This document shows positions 20,037-27,181 of a stretch of 43,670 bases of DNA, piece by piece (the first letter of the stretch is position 1; each line of letters begins with the position of its first letter). A program made the position numbers and the translations under genes. The notes beneath the pieces were generated by a model. That model worked only from the letters and a program-made list of their open reading frames with translations. It ran no database searches and had not been told where the DNA came from. The DNA is from Beijerinckiaceae bacterium (GTDB taxonomy: Bacteria > Pseudomonadota > Alphaproteobacteria > Rhizobiales > Beijerinckiaceae): positions 1 to 43,670 of the forward strand of contig JAPJMW010000008.1 in NCBI GenBank assembly GCA_026461505.1, given 5' to 3'.

Positions 20037-20145
20037 AAAAAGCAATTCTGCCAGCGCCGTCAAGGGTTTGACGGACGCTAGCAGTCATGGAAGGCGGGTA
20101 CATCCGCCGCCAGCTCCAAGATAAGAAGAGTTGCAGCAAATTATA
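20037..20145 (-). ncRNA. Candidate small RNA or attenuated leader upstream of the fliN-like gene
   Basis: The 322-bp gap between the fliN-like gene and mucR holds a long hairpin. CTGCcAGCGCCGTCAA (20048-20063) pairs with TTGACGGaCGCTaGCAG (20068-20084), a 16-bp imperfect stem with a GGGT loop. Read on the minus strand it is followed seven bases later by TTTTT (20041-20037). A perfect TATAAT on the minus strand lies at 20145-20140, without a good -35. Together they could give a transcript of about 95 nt ending at the hairpin, or a fliN leader with an attenuator. The rest of the gap (20150-20300) is AT-rich, probably the mucR promoter region. Confidence 0.4.
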
Positions 20146-20306
20146 TGCCAATTATGGACGATTAAAGTTTTCGGCGTTTTGAATAGTTCGATTTAATTTA
20201 TTCGAAATTTATTATTTAATTTTATTGTAAAGATAAAAGAATAACAGTATTTAATAGTTAGAGCTTAGTTCGTTGCTCATATTTATTAAACAAGGACCAC
20301 TATTAA

Positions 20307-20735
20307 ATGGATAATGAAAACAATAGAATAACCTTAATTGAGCTCACGACCGATATTGTTGCAAATTATGTTTCGCATAATTCAGTTGCGCCAGATGAAT
20401 TAGGCCATCTGATCCATTCTACTTACCAGGCTTTATTAGGTTTGGAATCCGGCATTTCAGCCGAGCCTGAGCAACCACTTGTTCCGGCCATATCCATCAA
20501 GAAGTCCGTTCAGGCCGATTACATTGTCTGCCTGGAAGACGGCAAGCATTTCAAGTCCCTTAAGCGCCATTTGCGGACGTCCTATGATATGACGCCCGAT
20601 GAATATCGCGCGAAATGGGGCTTGCCGCATGATTATCCGATGGTCGCGCCAAACTATGCCGCAGCCCGTTCTTCGCTTGCTAAGTCGATGGGCCTTGGCA
20701 GTGTTCGCAAGAAGATCACCCGCAAAAAGGGCTAA
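20307..20735 (+). CDS. MucR/Ros-family transcriptional regulator
   Basis: MucR/Ros proteins are global regulators of alphaproteobacteria that control exopolysaccharide, motility and cell-cycle genes by binding AT-rich DNA. The 142-aa protein has the N-terminal oligomerisation region (LTTDIVANYVSHNSVAPDEL) and the zinc-finger domain DYIVCLEDGKHFKSLKRHLR followed by MTPDEYRAKWGLPHDYPMVA. Of the usual ligand positions, C75, D78 and H88 are kept, but the next one, normally His in a RHLxTH motif, is Ser92 (RHLRTSY). It may fold without zinc, as reported for some Mesorhizobium homologues, or use His81. It has a long AT-rich upstream region, which may serve autoregulation. Confidence 0.92.
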   Translation: MDNENNRITLIELTTDIVANYVSHNSVAPDELGHLIHSTYQALLGLESGISAEPEQPLVPAISIKKSVQADYIVCLEDGKHFKSLKRHLRTSYDMTPDEYRAKWGLPHDYPMVAPNYAAARSSLAKSMGLGSVRKKITRKKG

Positions 20736-20774
20736 ATGGCGGGCAGCGCCGTTTAAAACTGAATGCGTATCCTG

Positions 20775-21029
20775 TTAGGCTGTGAGTCTTGCTTTGGCTG
20801 GACGAGCAGCCTTTTTTGGTAGGGCGGTGGTCGAAACCGGCTGCAATTCAAGCAAACGCTCGTGTGCGAGAGCGGCGTATTCAAGATCGCCTAATTTATT
20901 GGCGCGCTCGATGATCAGCTTGAGTTCATCGGCCTTCACATAGCTCGACATTGGCTTTGAGGGGCGCGCTAATTTAGGCTTTGGCGAAGGGATAATGTTT
21001 AATTCGGCCGCTTTTTTATTTTTTGGCAT
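20775..21029 (-). CDS. Small basic protein of unknown function
   Basis: The 84-aa protein begins MPKNKKAAELNIIPSPKPKL and has a central helical segment (SSYVKADELKLIIERANKLG, LEYAALAHERLLELQ). It ends in a Lys/Ala/Pro-rich tail. I do not recognise a family. It has no signal peptide or membrane segment. The GGAG ribosome site eight bases before ATG 21029 and the charge pattern support translation. It is convergent with mucR and divergent from the thioredoxin-like gene; the basic ends suggest nucleic-acid or envelope binding, but that is only a guess. Confidence 0.7.
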   Translation of the reverse strand: MPKNKKAAELNIIPSPKPKLARPSKPMSSYVKADELKLIIERANKLGDLEYAALAHERLLELQPVSTTALPKKAARPAKARLTA

Positions 21030-21132
21030 CGTTTTTCTCCGTTTCTGAAACGGACTTAAACGATCAACATGTCTAATTTCAGGCAGATCATGATATAGCG
21101 GAATAATTAATTCGCCGGGAAACGGATCAAAA

Positions 21133-21513
21133 ATGCTCGGATTACTGAAATCTAGCTGTATGGCAGTCTTAATAGGCTTGCTCTTCGTGCCGTTGAGTTA
21201 CGCAGCCGAAACGACGCTGATCTATATTAGCGCCAAAAATTGCGGATATTGCCGCGCCTATGAAGCGTCGCTTGAAGATCAGGTGAAATCGATCGCTAAA
21301 AAACACCACACTGTGTATCGCACGGTGTCGGTTGCATCTTTTGCCTATATTTCAGACGAGCAAGATTATCCGCCGGATCTAAAATGGATCGCCAAAACGG
21401 CAAATCTGCAGAACCTGACCCCGACATTTCTCCTGATCAGCGGTCAGAAGATCGTAAAAAGGGCGCTAGGTACTGGCCAGTTGGCCGCCTATATCATGCC
21501 TCTTTTAGAGTGA
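21133..21513 (+). CDS. Secreted thioredoxin-fold protein with CGYC motif
   Basis: The 126-aa protein has a signal peptide (MLGLLKSSCMAVLIGLLFVP, cleavage probably after Ala24-Ala25) and a mature domain of about 100 residues. The redox motif is CGYC at residues 37-40, in ISAKNCGYCRAYEAS. A TPT segment (NLTPTFLLISG) fits the cis-proline loop of thioredoxins. It resembles SoxW-like or small periplasmic thioredoxin proteins. It should act on periplasmic disulfides, but the partner is unknown and no cytochrome-maturation genes are nearby. Confidence 0.82.
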   Translation: MLGLLKSSCMAVLIGLLFVPLSYAAETTLIYISAKNCGYCRAYEASLEDQVKSIAKKHHTVYRTVSVASFAYISDEQDYPPDLKWIAKTANLQNLTPTFLLISGQKIVKRALGTGQLAAYIMPLLE

Positions 21514-21556
21514 TCGACTGAACCCAAAATCATCCCAAAGGCGCGGGCTTAATCCC

Positions 21557-21835
21557 TCAGGATGCCAGCGCGCTCGATGCCGCCTCGTCGATGGGCTCCG
21601 AAGTGATAGAGCTAAGCAGTTTCAAATGATGTCGGTTTCGATCGCTCAATTTCTGATTTGAGTTTGACGAAGAAGCACCCGAACGGCCACCCTCAATCAC
21701 TTGAAATCCATTGACCGTTTTCACTGAGCCTATGAGATCCTGATAACCAAGCAAAAGCACAATATCATTGACGGTTAATCGATCCATCTGATGACCCTCG
21801 ACCTCGTCGAAATATTCAACCCGCACAATTTCCAT
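21557..21835 (-). CDS. Small protein of unknown function downstream of fliN-like gene
   Basis: I chose ATG 21835 (92 aa, MEIVRVEYFDEVEGHQMDRL), which has a GGAG ribosome site seven bases upstream; a TTG at 21883 would add 16 residues without one. It contains an N-terminal beta/alpha region (VNDIVLLLGYQDLIGSVKTV) and a Ser/Asn-rich C-terminal half (GRSGASSSNSNQKLSDRN). No family is recognised and no signal peptide is seen. It lies just after the second FliN-like gene on the same strand, separated by a terminator, so association with it is only positional. Confidence 0.6.
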   Translation of the reverse strand: MEIVRVEYFDEVEGHQMDRLTVNDIVLLLGYQDLIGSVKTVNGFQVIEGGRSGASSSNSNQKLSDRNRHHLKLLSSITSEPIDEAASSALAS

Positions 21836-21910
21836 TTTAGCGCTCCGTATGCTTGAGATCTTTTCTTGATCCTCTTTCAGCAATTACCGTGCCGCTTTTT
21901 AAAAATGGAC

Positions 21911-21938
21911 AAAAAAGTAGAAAAACGGTGATTTTTCT
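21911..21938 (-). terminator. Terminator of the second fliN-like gene
   Basis: On the minus strand AGAAAAA (21938-21932) pairs with TTTTTCT (21925-21919), then six T follow (the A tract at 21916-21911). It lies 15 bp after the gene's stop. Confidence 0.65.
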
Positions 21939-21952
21939 ATGGGCTCGCTCCG

Positions 21953-22258
21953 TTAACGCCCGTTTCGGGCCCGTTCATCCGAAGAAACGACGTCGGTGAC
22001 GCGAATACCCAGCGTTTCGGCAATCGTGACGATTTCGCCCTTTAGGACGAGCGTATCATTGATCCGAACGTCCAAATGCTCGCCCGCCAACCGATCAAGT
22101 TCAACGACCGAGCCCTCATTGAGTTTGAGGAGATCGCGAATCGTAATCATGGCAGAGCCCGCCTCTACCGACAATTTAACCTCGATATTGTCGATGGTCT
22201 TTAATTTTTGTTCTTCCGACATCGAAGAGAGGAGCGCTGGGTTATTAGGATCGGACAT
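21953..22258 (-). CDS. FliN-like single SpoA-domain protein (paralogue 2)
   Basis: The 101-aa SpoA-domain protein has IEVKLSVEAGSAMITIRDLL, GSVVELDRLAGEHLDVRIND and LVLKGEIVTIAETLGIRVTD. It closely resembles the FliN C-ring domain and the paralogue 2 kb upstream (positions 19679-19984). Both lack the N-terminal extension of enterobacterial FliN. It is preceded by the DUF1003 gene and followed by its own terminator. No flagellar genes are seen, so its place in a motor is uncertain; it may be a chemotaxis or switch component encoded apart from the main cluster. Confidence 0.85.
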   Translation of the reverse strand: MSDPNNPALLSSMSEEQKLKTIDNIEVKLSVEAGSAMITIRDLLKLNEGSVVELDRLAGEHLDVRINDTLVLKGEIVTIAETLGIRVTDVVSSDERARNGR

Positions 22259-22353
22259 GATTCATCCCTGTGCAAAGCAGCCATAATGGAACCCTACAAG
22301 CTAAAACGTCACTATTGTATGAATATTTCTTTTTAACTTAGTATTCGAGTGCT

Positions 22354-22902
22354 TTACCCGGCTCGGCCGTCGAGTACTTTTTTATGTACTTCAAGTGTAA
22401 GCGCTTCCAATCTTTCGGCTAAAACCTTTATCGTCTCGGTTAGCTGAGTGTTTTGTTGCAACATTTCAACCAGCAGGGTTGTTTGATGGGCGGCTAAGGC
22501 TTGGCGCTCGTCACTGGCTCTTGCGATGTCTTCCCGATGCTGGGCATCGGCCTCGGCATGGGCCTTGTCACGATCGGCCTGTCGGGTCTGTGCCAGCAAG
22601 ATCAAGGGCGCCGCATAAGCAGCCTGAAGGCTGAAGGCAAGATTAAGTAGAATGAACGGATAGACGTCAAATTGCGCGAGCCCAACCATATTGGCCACGA
22701 TCCAAAGGGCGACCACGATGGTTTGCCCGATCAGAAAAACAGGCGTTCCGAAAAAGCGGGCAAAGGCTTCGGCTTTTAGCGCAAACCAGTCATCCCCGAA
22801 AACCGAATTGAGATGAACATGGGGCAGATGAAACCTGAAAAACAACGGGCGATGAAGGAGACCGTGCTTGTTGTTCTCAGAATGTTTCGAGTCAGTAGAC
22901 AT
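22354..22902 (-). CDS. DUF1003 membrane protein
   Basis: DUF1003 proteins are small inner-membrane proteins of unknown function. The sequence shows the motif FFGTPVFLIGQTIVVALWIV, two transmembrane helices (IGQTIVVALWIVANMVGLAQ; FILLNLAFSLQAAYAAPLIL), a QTRQADRDKAHAEADAQHRE stretch and a coiled-coil tail (LVEMLQQNTQLTETIKVLAE). I prefer ATG 22902 (182 aa), which has a GAGAGG upstream; ATG 22941 would add 13 residues and has no ribosome site. It is divergent from the AllA-like gene, about 120 bp away. Confidence 0.88.
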   Translation of the reverse strand: MSTDSKHSENNKHGLLHRPLFFRFHLPHVHLNSVFGDDWFALKAEAFARFFGTPVFLIGQTIVVALWIVANMVGLAQFDVYPFILLNLAFSLQAAYAAPLILLAQTRQADRDKAHAEADAQHREDIARASDERQALAAHQTTLLVEMLQQNTQLTETIKVLAERLEALTLEVHKKVLDGRAG

Positions 22903-23021
22903 ATTCGATACGCCTCTCATGATACTGTCTTCAATAGACATAAGAGGCTAGCACTGATCTTTGTTTCAAAATAGTCATCGCTATACTTCATCTCGCCGAT
23001 GCTTTTACAGGCTGTTTCACC

Positions 23022-23504
23022 ATGACGAATGCCCCTTTTATTCTTCAGTCCATTCCGGTGAGTGCTGATGCTTTCAGGTCCTTCGGAACTTTGTTGGATG
23101 CGGCGCATGCGGATCCAAGGCTGAACTTCACCGTTGATCTTAATAACCCTCGCCCTCAGGCGCAGGCCAATCTGGCGCTCATCCGGCCACCGATCGCGAC
23201 CTCGCCCTTCCTCGTGACGGTTATGGAACATCACCCCTTTTCCGAGCAGATTTTTATACCATTGGCACAGACGTCGTTTCTCATCGTCGTTGCTCATGAT
23301 GATGGCCATGGTCGTCCTGATCCAGCCTCGTTGAAGGCATTCACCGTGCCCGGCGATTTAGCGATCAGCTACCATCCGGAAACCTGGCACACGGGTATGG
23401 TTTCGCTCCACCAACAAGGCCAATTTGCGATGTTTATCTACGAAGACGGCACGGCTGATGATTGCGTCTTTTGTGATGTCGAACCGTTTCAGGTGGGATG
23501 GTAA
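23022..23504 (+). CDS. Ureidoglycolate lyase (AllA-like)
   Basis: AllA splits ureidoglycolate to glyoxylate and urea in allantoin/purine degradation. The 160-aa cupin-fold protein has the expected FRSFGTLLDA start, VMEHHPFSEQIFIPLAQTSF and FLIVVAHDD. It also has the ISYHPETWHTGMVSL histidine region and the CVFCDVEPFQV end. Substrate is inferred only from the family, and no other allantoin gene is in the window. The start ATG 23022 has a weak ribosome site. It is about 1.5 kb from the pyrimidine-type operon on the other strand, so the two could share nitrogen-salvage roles, though nothing proves it. Confidence 0.82.
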   Translation: MTNAPFILQSIPVSADAFRSFGTLLDAAHADPRLNFTVDLNNPRPQAQANLALIRPPIATSPFLVTVMEHHPFSEQIFIPLAQTSFLIVVAHDDGHGRPDPASLKAFTVPGDLAISYHPETWHTGMVSLHQQGQFAMFIYEDGTADDCVFCDVEPFQVGW

Positions 23505-23518
23505 ATTCAAAAGAAAAT

Positions 23519-23568
23519 GCCCGAAGAGCTTCGGGCCTTAAACTTTTGACGGTCATTACAAACCGTCA
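23519..23568. terminator. Paired hairpins between convergent genes
   Basis: GCCCGAA (23519-23525) / TTCGGGC (23530-23536) is followed by CTTAAACTTTT and probably ends the AllA-like gene. TGACGGT (23547-23553) / ACCGTCA (23562-23568) forms a second hairpin; on the minus strand it is followed by an AAAAG-rich stretch and may end the small secreted gene. Confidence 0.5.
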
Positions 23569-23592
23569 GATTTCCAAAAAATAAGAAAAGGC

Positions 23593-23772
23593 TCAAGCCT
23601 TCTTCATTTGTGTCTGGGCAACCACATAATCCTTCGTGGCCTTTGACGTGTTCATCGATGCCGATGATGAGACTACTGAGAGCGTTGTTGCTTGGGTCGA
23701 GGACGCAAAGCTCGGCGTCGCGGCTACAAGCGAAAAGGCTGAGATCAGAACTAAAGCGGGGATAATACGCAT
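23593..23772 (-). CDS. Small secreted protein of unknown function
   Basis: I chose ATG 23772 (59 aa), which has AAAGG eight bases upstream; a start further upstream at 23799 lacks a good site. The product has a signal peptide (MRIIPALVLISAFSLVAATP, then SFAS) and a short Ser/Thr-rich mature part (STQATTLSVVSSSASMNTSK) ending in QTQMKKA. No family is recognised. It is convergent with the AllA-like gene and divergent from tspO. Confidence 0.6.
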   Translation of the reverse strand: MRIIPALVLISAFSLVAATPSFASSTQATTLSVVSSSASMNTSKATKDYVVAQTQMKKA

Positions 23773-23910
23773 TCCGTAGCCTTTCATATTAAAATTCACG
23801 CGAACAGAACAAACGGGGGCGTTAATACTTTCCCAATCGTCGAATCACGATGCGGTGACGATACAAAATAGTTCGTGAGCAAAATAGCAAAAAGAGCATC
23901 CGGGATAGGC

Positions 23911-24441
23911 ATGACCGAACAAAACAGAGAAACACCCTCGTTAGAACAAGTCAGTTTAGTCAAACGGCTTGGTGAGCTGGTATTGATTTCAATAGCCGTT
24001 TTCGCAACGGCTTTTATTGGTAGCGCCGCGACCATCCCGAATATTCCAGGTTGGTATGAGGCGCTGAACAAGCCCTTTTTTAATCCACCCAATTGGCTGT
24101 TTGGTCCCGTCTGGACGGTCCTCTATTTGATTATGACCGCGTCCTGCTGGCGGATTCTCAATAAAATACGGGGAACGGCCAAACTTCGCACCGTGATTGG
24201 TATCTTTGCGGTTCAGCTCATTTTTAATGCGCTTTGGCCGGTTGTCTTTTTTGGTATGCATGAGCCGGGGCTGGCGCTTCCGGTTGTCGTTGCGCTCGAT
24301 CTCTCCGTCTATGCGACCTTGTGGGTCTTTTTCAGGATTGATCGACTGGCCGGTCTTTCGCTCGTGCCTTACGCCGTATGGGTAAGCTTTGCATCTCTGC
24401 TCAATCTGGCGATTTATAGTCTTAACCTTCCTTCGTCATAA
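23911..24441 (+). CDS. tspO: TspO/MBR-family membrane protein
   Basis: TspO is a five-helix membrane protein that binds tetrapyrroles and cholesterol and modulates stress and pigment metabolism. The 176-aa protein begins MTEQNRETPSLEQVSLVKRL and has the conserved WYEALNKPFFNPPNWLFGPV and WTVLYLIMTASCWRIL segments. It also has QLIFNALWPVVFFGMHEPGL and LVPYAVWVSFASLLNLAIY, which are TspO signatures. ATG 23911 has a GGGATAGG site; a GTG at 23875 would add 12 residues. It is followed 33 bp later by a DUF2938 gene, so the two may be cotranscribed. Confidence 0.95.
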   Translation: MTEQNRETPSLEQVSLVKRLGELVLISIAVFATAFIGSAATIPNIPGWYEALNKPFFNPPNWLFGPVWTVLYLIMTASCWRILNKIRGTAKLRTVIGIFAVQLIFNALWPVVFFGMHEPGLALPVVVALDLSVYATLWVFFRIDRLAGLSLVPYAVWVSFASLLNLAIYSLNLPSS

Positions 24442-24474
24442 AGCCGTAGGGCCCTTGTTCTCAAAGGATATCGC

Positions 24475-24960
24475 ATGACCAATGAATTGATCTTTCGCTC
24501 CCTCTTTGTTGGCGCCTGCGGTACCGCGGCCATGGATCTCTGGGCGCTCCTTCTTCATTACGGTTTCGGGCAGCCCAAGCCCAATTGGGGCCTTGTCGGC
24601 CGCTGGTTCTTATGGGTTCCGCGCGGCTTTGTATTTCACAAAGATATTGCGCTCGAAAAAGGCTATTGGTTCGAGGATGAAGCCGGCTGGGCCGCCCATT
24701 ATGTCACTGGAATTGTCTACGCGGGCGCGCTGATGCTCTGGCAGGGTAAAGGCTGGATCGCCCATCCTGCACTTTTGCCAACACTTTTGCTGTCATGGGT
24801 CACGGTCGGCGCAGGCTGGTTTTTGTTGCAGCCCGGCATGGGAGCCGGATGGGCCGCATCAAAGCGCCCCAACCCTTGGAAAATCCGCGTCATGAATCTC
24901 ATCGCCCATACCTGGTTTGGATTAGGCATGTGGGCGGGTGCGTTTTTGATTGCGGCATAA
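24475..24960 (+). CDS. DUF2938 membrane protein
   Basis: This 161-aa protein matches DUF2938: FVGACGTAAMDLWALLLHYG, PNWGLVGRWFLWVPRGFVFH, EAGWAAHYVTGIVYAGALML and WFGLGMWAGAFLIAA. It has four predicted transmembrane helices and no known function. It lies directly after tspO, which may indicate a shared membrane role; no other evidence is present. Confidence 0.88.
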   Translation: MTNELIFRSLFVGACGTAAMDLWALLLHYGFGQPKPNWGLVGRWFLWVPRGFVFHKDIALEKGYWFEDEAGWAAHYVTGIVYAGALMLWQGKGWIAHPALLPTLLLSWVTVGAGWFLLQPGMGAGWAASKRPNPWKIRVMNLIAHTWFGLGMWAGAFLIAA

Positions 24961-24984
24961 AAAACGGCGGGGTTTCCCCCGCCG
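24959..24984 (-). terminator. Strong terminator of the pyrimidine-type transporter operon
   Basis: CGGCGGGG (24965-24972) pairs with CCCCGCCG (24977-24984). On the minus strand six T follow (24964-24959). It ends the operon 31571-25018 and also lies just after the DUF2938 stop, where it may act in both directions. Confidence 0.9.
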
Positions 24985-25017
24985 AAATTTAGTCTCAACG
25001 CAAAAGCGTTCAAAAGA

Positions 25018-26010
25018 TCACTTCATCGCAAGCGCTTTATCGATCACGACATCGGTCGTGGCGCCAGCTGGCTGCTTCGTAATGACAGGATCAGAACCGC
25101 CGCCCATCAAGGTCTTAACCGTGCGCTCGTAATCGGCCTTGTCGAGCTTGCCGTTTGAACCTTCGGTGAGCTTGTTGATCTCGTCCATCATGCGAATCTG
25201 ATGCTTTTCGGTCTGTGCACCTGAGGCATCATTATCCAGCACGATCTTGGCGGCTTCTTTCGAGTGCTCGCGCGCCCAAGCCCAGCCCTTCATCGAGGCC
25301 GCAACAAACTTCGCCATTTTGTCGACGAAAGCTGGATCTTTCAGCTTGTCTTCCATGACATAGAGGCCGTCTTCCATCGTAGCGACGCCCTGATCTTCAT
25401 ATTTGAACACGACAAGCTTGTCGGCAGGGATACCGCCATCGATCACCTGCCAATATTCATTATAGGTCATGGTCGAAACGCAATCGGCCTGCTTCTGCAA
25501 GAGCGGGTCAACGTTGAAGCCTTGCTTCAACACTTTCACGCCGCCTTTCGAGCCATCCGTCTTGATGCCGAGCTTCGACATCCAGCTAAGGAACGGATAT
25601 TCATTGCCGTAGAACCAGACGCCGAGCGTACGGTCCTTAAGGTCGGCTGGGCTCTTGATGCCGGTTTCAGCGCGGCAGGTCAGCATCATGCCGGAACGCT
25701 TGAAGGGTTGTGCGATATTGACCAAAGGCACGCCCTTTTCACGCGTTGCTAGCGCGGATGGCATCCAATCGACCACAACATCGGCGCCACCACCGGCGAG
25801 AACCTGAGGAGGTGCCACATCAGGGCCGCCTGGCTTGATGGTGACGTCAAGGCCGGCGTCCTTGTAAAAGCCCTTATCCTTGGCAACGTAATATCCCGCA
25901 AACTGCGCTTGCGTGACCCACTTAAGCTGCAGCGTCACCTTGTCGGCGGCGTGCGCGGAGGCAACACTAAGCCCCGCTAAGGCCATCATTCCGAGTACAA
26001 TCTTCCGCAT
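25018..26010 (-). CDS. NMT1/THI5-like ABC transporter substrate-binding protein
   Basis: The 330-aa protein starts at ATG 26010 with a signal peptide (MRKIVLGMMALAGLSVASAH) preceded by GGGGAG; an open upstream extension is not needed. The mature protein has the THI5/NMT1 fold: VTLQLKWVTQAQFAGYYVAK, DAGLDVTIKPGGPDVAPPQV, GADVVVDWMPSALATREKGV and GVWFYGNEYPFLSWMSKLGI. Relatives bind pyrimidine-type or thiamine-precursor ligands, or sulfonates. Last in the operon with a dihydropyrimidinase and amidase, it probably binds a pyrimidine or hydantoin-like compound (inference). Confidence 0.93.
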   Translation of the reverse strand: MRKIVLGMMALAGLSVASAHAADKVTLQLKWVTQAQFAGYYVAKDKGFYKDAGLDVTIKPGGPDVAPPQVLAGGGADVVVDWMPSALATREKGVPLVNIAQPFKRSGMMLTCRAETGIKSPADLKDRTLGVWFYGNEYPFLSWMSKLGIKTDGSKGGVKVLKQGFNVDPLLQKQADCVSTMTYNEYWQVIDGGIPADKLVVFKYEDQGVATMEDGLYVMEDKLKDPAFVDKMAKFVAASMKGWAWAREHSKEAAKIVLDNDASGAQTEKHQIRMMDEINKLTEGSNGKLDKADYERTVKTLMGGGSDPVITKQPAGATTDVVIDKALAMK

Positions 26011-26047
26011 TCTTACTCTCCCCTTTGCTAAAGGCTTTCGCCCGACC

Positions 26048-27181
26048 CTACATAACTCCCTGACGATAGGAAGCATGCCAGAACGTGGCCCGCCGCTCAA
26101 CCAGCGCGAGCAATCCGTAAAATAGCGATCCCGCAACGCCCGCGACAACAATCGTTGCCCAGACCATATCAATATTCATGCGTCCGACTTCGGTATTAAT
26201 TCTAAAACCCATACCGACAATGGGCGTACCGAAAAACTCGGCCACAATCGCGCCGATAAAAGCGAGCGTTGAATTGATTTTCAGCCCATTGAAAATGAAA
26301 GGCAAGGCCGCAGGTAAACGAAGGTCCAGCAGCGTTTGGTTATAGCTTGCCGCATAGGTCTTCATCAGGTCCCGTTCCATATGTCCGGCGGCGGAAAGTC
26401 CGGCGACAGTGTTCACCAGCATCGGGAAGAAGGTCATGATTACAACAACTGCCGCTTTGGACTGCCAGTCAAATCCGAACCACATCACCATGATCGGCGC
26501 GACGCCAACAATCGGCAGCGCGGAGACGAGATTGCCAAGGGGCAAAAGGCCGCGTTGTAAAAACGGTACGCGATCAATCACAATCGCTATCAAAACACCT
26601 GCGCCACATCCGATAGCGTAGCCAGCGATCACGCCTTGCGCTGTTTGCACAAAATCGGCTGCCAAGGTCGGAACCGATGTTACAAGACGCAACAAAATGG
26701 CGAAGGGCGTTGGTAAAATAACCTTCGGCACCTCAAGCGATATAGCCAGCGTTTCCCACATCACCAACAAAGTCGCCCCGAAAATCATCGGAACGAGCAA
26801 ACGCATGAATTGAGCGCGTCGGCCGCGTGTCGGTGTGCGAGCAATGACAATATCCACGGTGCGCCAAGCTGATAGCCAAACTCCGCCAATGCCGCAGAAA
26901 AAGCCCCAGCCGCGCACACCGCTCATATGCGCCAGATCAACAATCTCGACAGCTGCAAGCAAGGCTGCAAAGGGCAGGTTCCAAATGGCATTTGCGGGCT
27001 GCGGCGTGTCTTGGCTATCGCGCAGCGCGGTTACGCCCAAAATACCAAAGACCATTCGTGACCAAAGATGATCGCCAAGCGCCAACCCATCAACGCCGAG
27101 GTCAATCGGGGCTACGGCTGCAAAAATCGCTAGTATACCCGCCAATAGCGCAATCGGACGGTGGAATTTGACACCCGTCAT
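26048..27181 (-). CDS. ABC transporter permease (BPD type) with extra N-terminal helices
   Basis: ATG 27181 overlaps the preceding permease stop by 4 bp (377 aa). The C-terminal half is a BPD_transp_1 permease: LLRLVTSVPTLAADFVQTAQ, GYAIGCGAGVLIAIVIDRVP, the EAA-like MERDLMKTYAASYNQTLLDL and PAALPFIFNGLKINSTLAF. The N-terminal ~130 residues add about four helices (RPIALLAGILAIFAAVAPID; WNLPFAALLAAVEIVDLAH) not found in simple permeases such as SsuC or ThiX. They may pack with the partner permease or the binding protein. Confidence 0.93.
   Translation of the reverse strand: MTGVKFHRPIALLAGILAIFAAVAPIDLGVDGLALGDHLWSRMVFGILGVTALRDSQDTPQPANAIWNLPFAALLAAVEIVDLAHMSGVRGWGFFCGIGGVWLSAWRTVDIVIARTPTRGRRAQFMRLLVPMIFGATLLVMWETLAISLEVPKVILPTPFAILLRLVTSVPTLAADFVQTAQGVIAGYAIGCGAGVLIAIVIDRVPFLQRGLLPLGNLVSALPIVGVAPIMVMWFGFDWQSKAAVVVIMTFFPMLVNTVAGLSAAGHMERDLMKTYAASYNQTLLDLRLPAALPFIFNGLKINSTLAFIGAIVAEFFGTPIVGMGFRINTEVGRMNIDMVWATIVVAGVAGSLFYGLLALVERRATFWHASYRQGVM

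Noticed and set aside
19945..20151. Possible leader peptide upstream of the fliN-like gene
   Set aside because: The frame runs through the long hairpin and has no family match or good ribosome site; the structure is better read as RNA.
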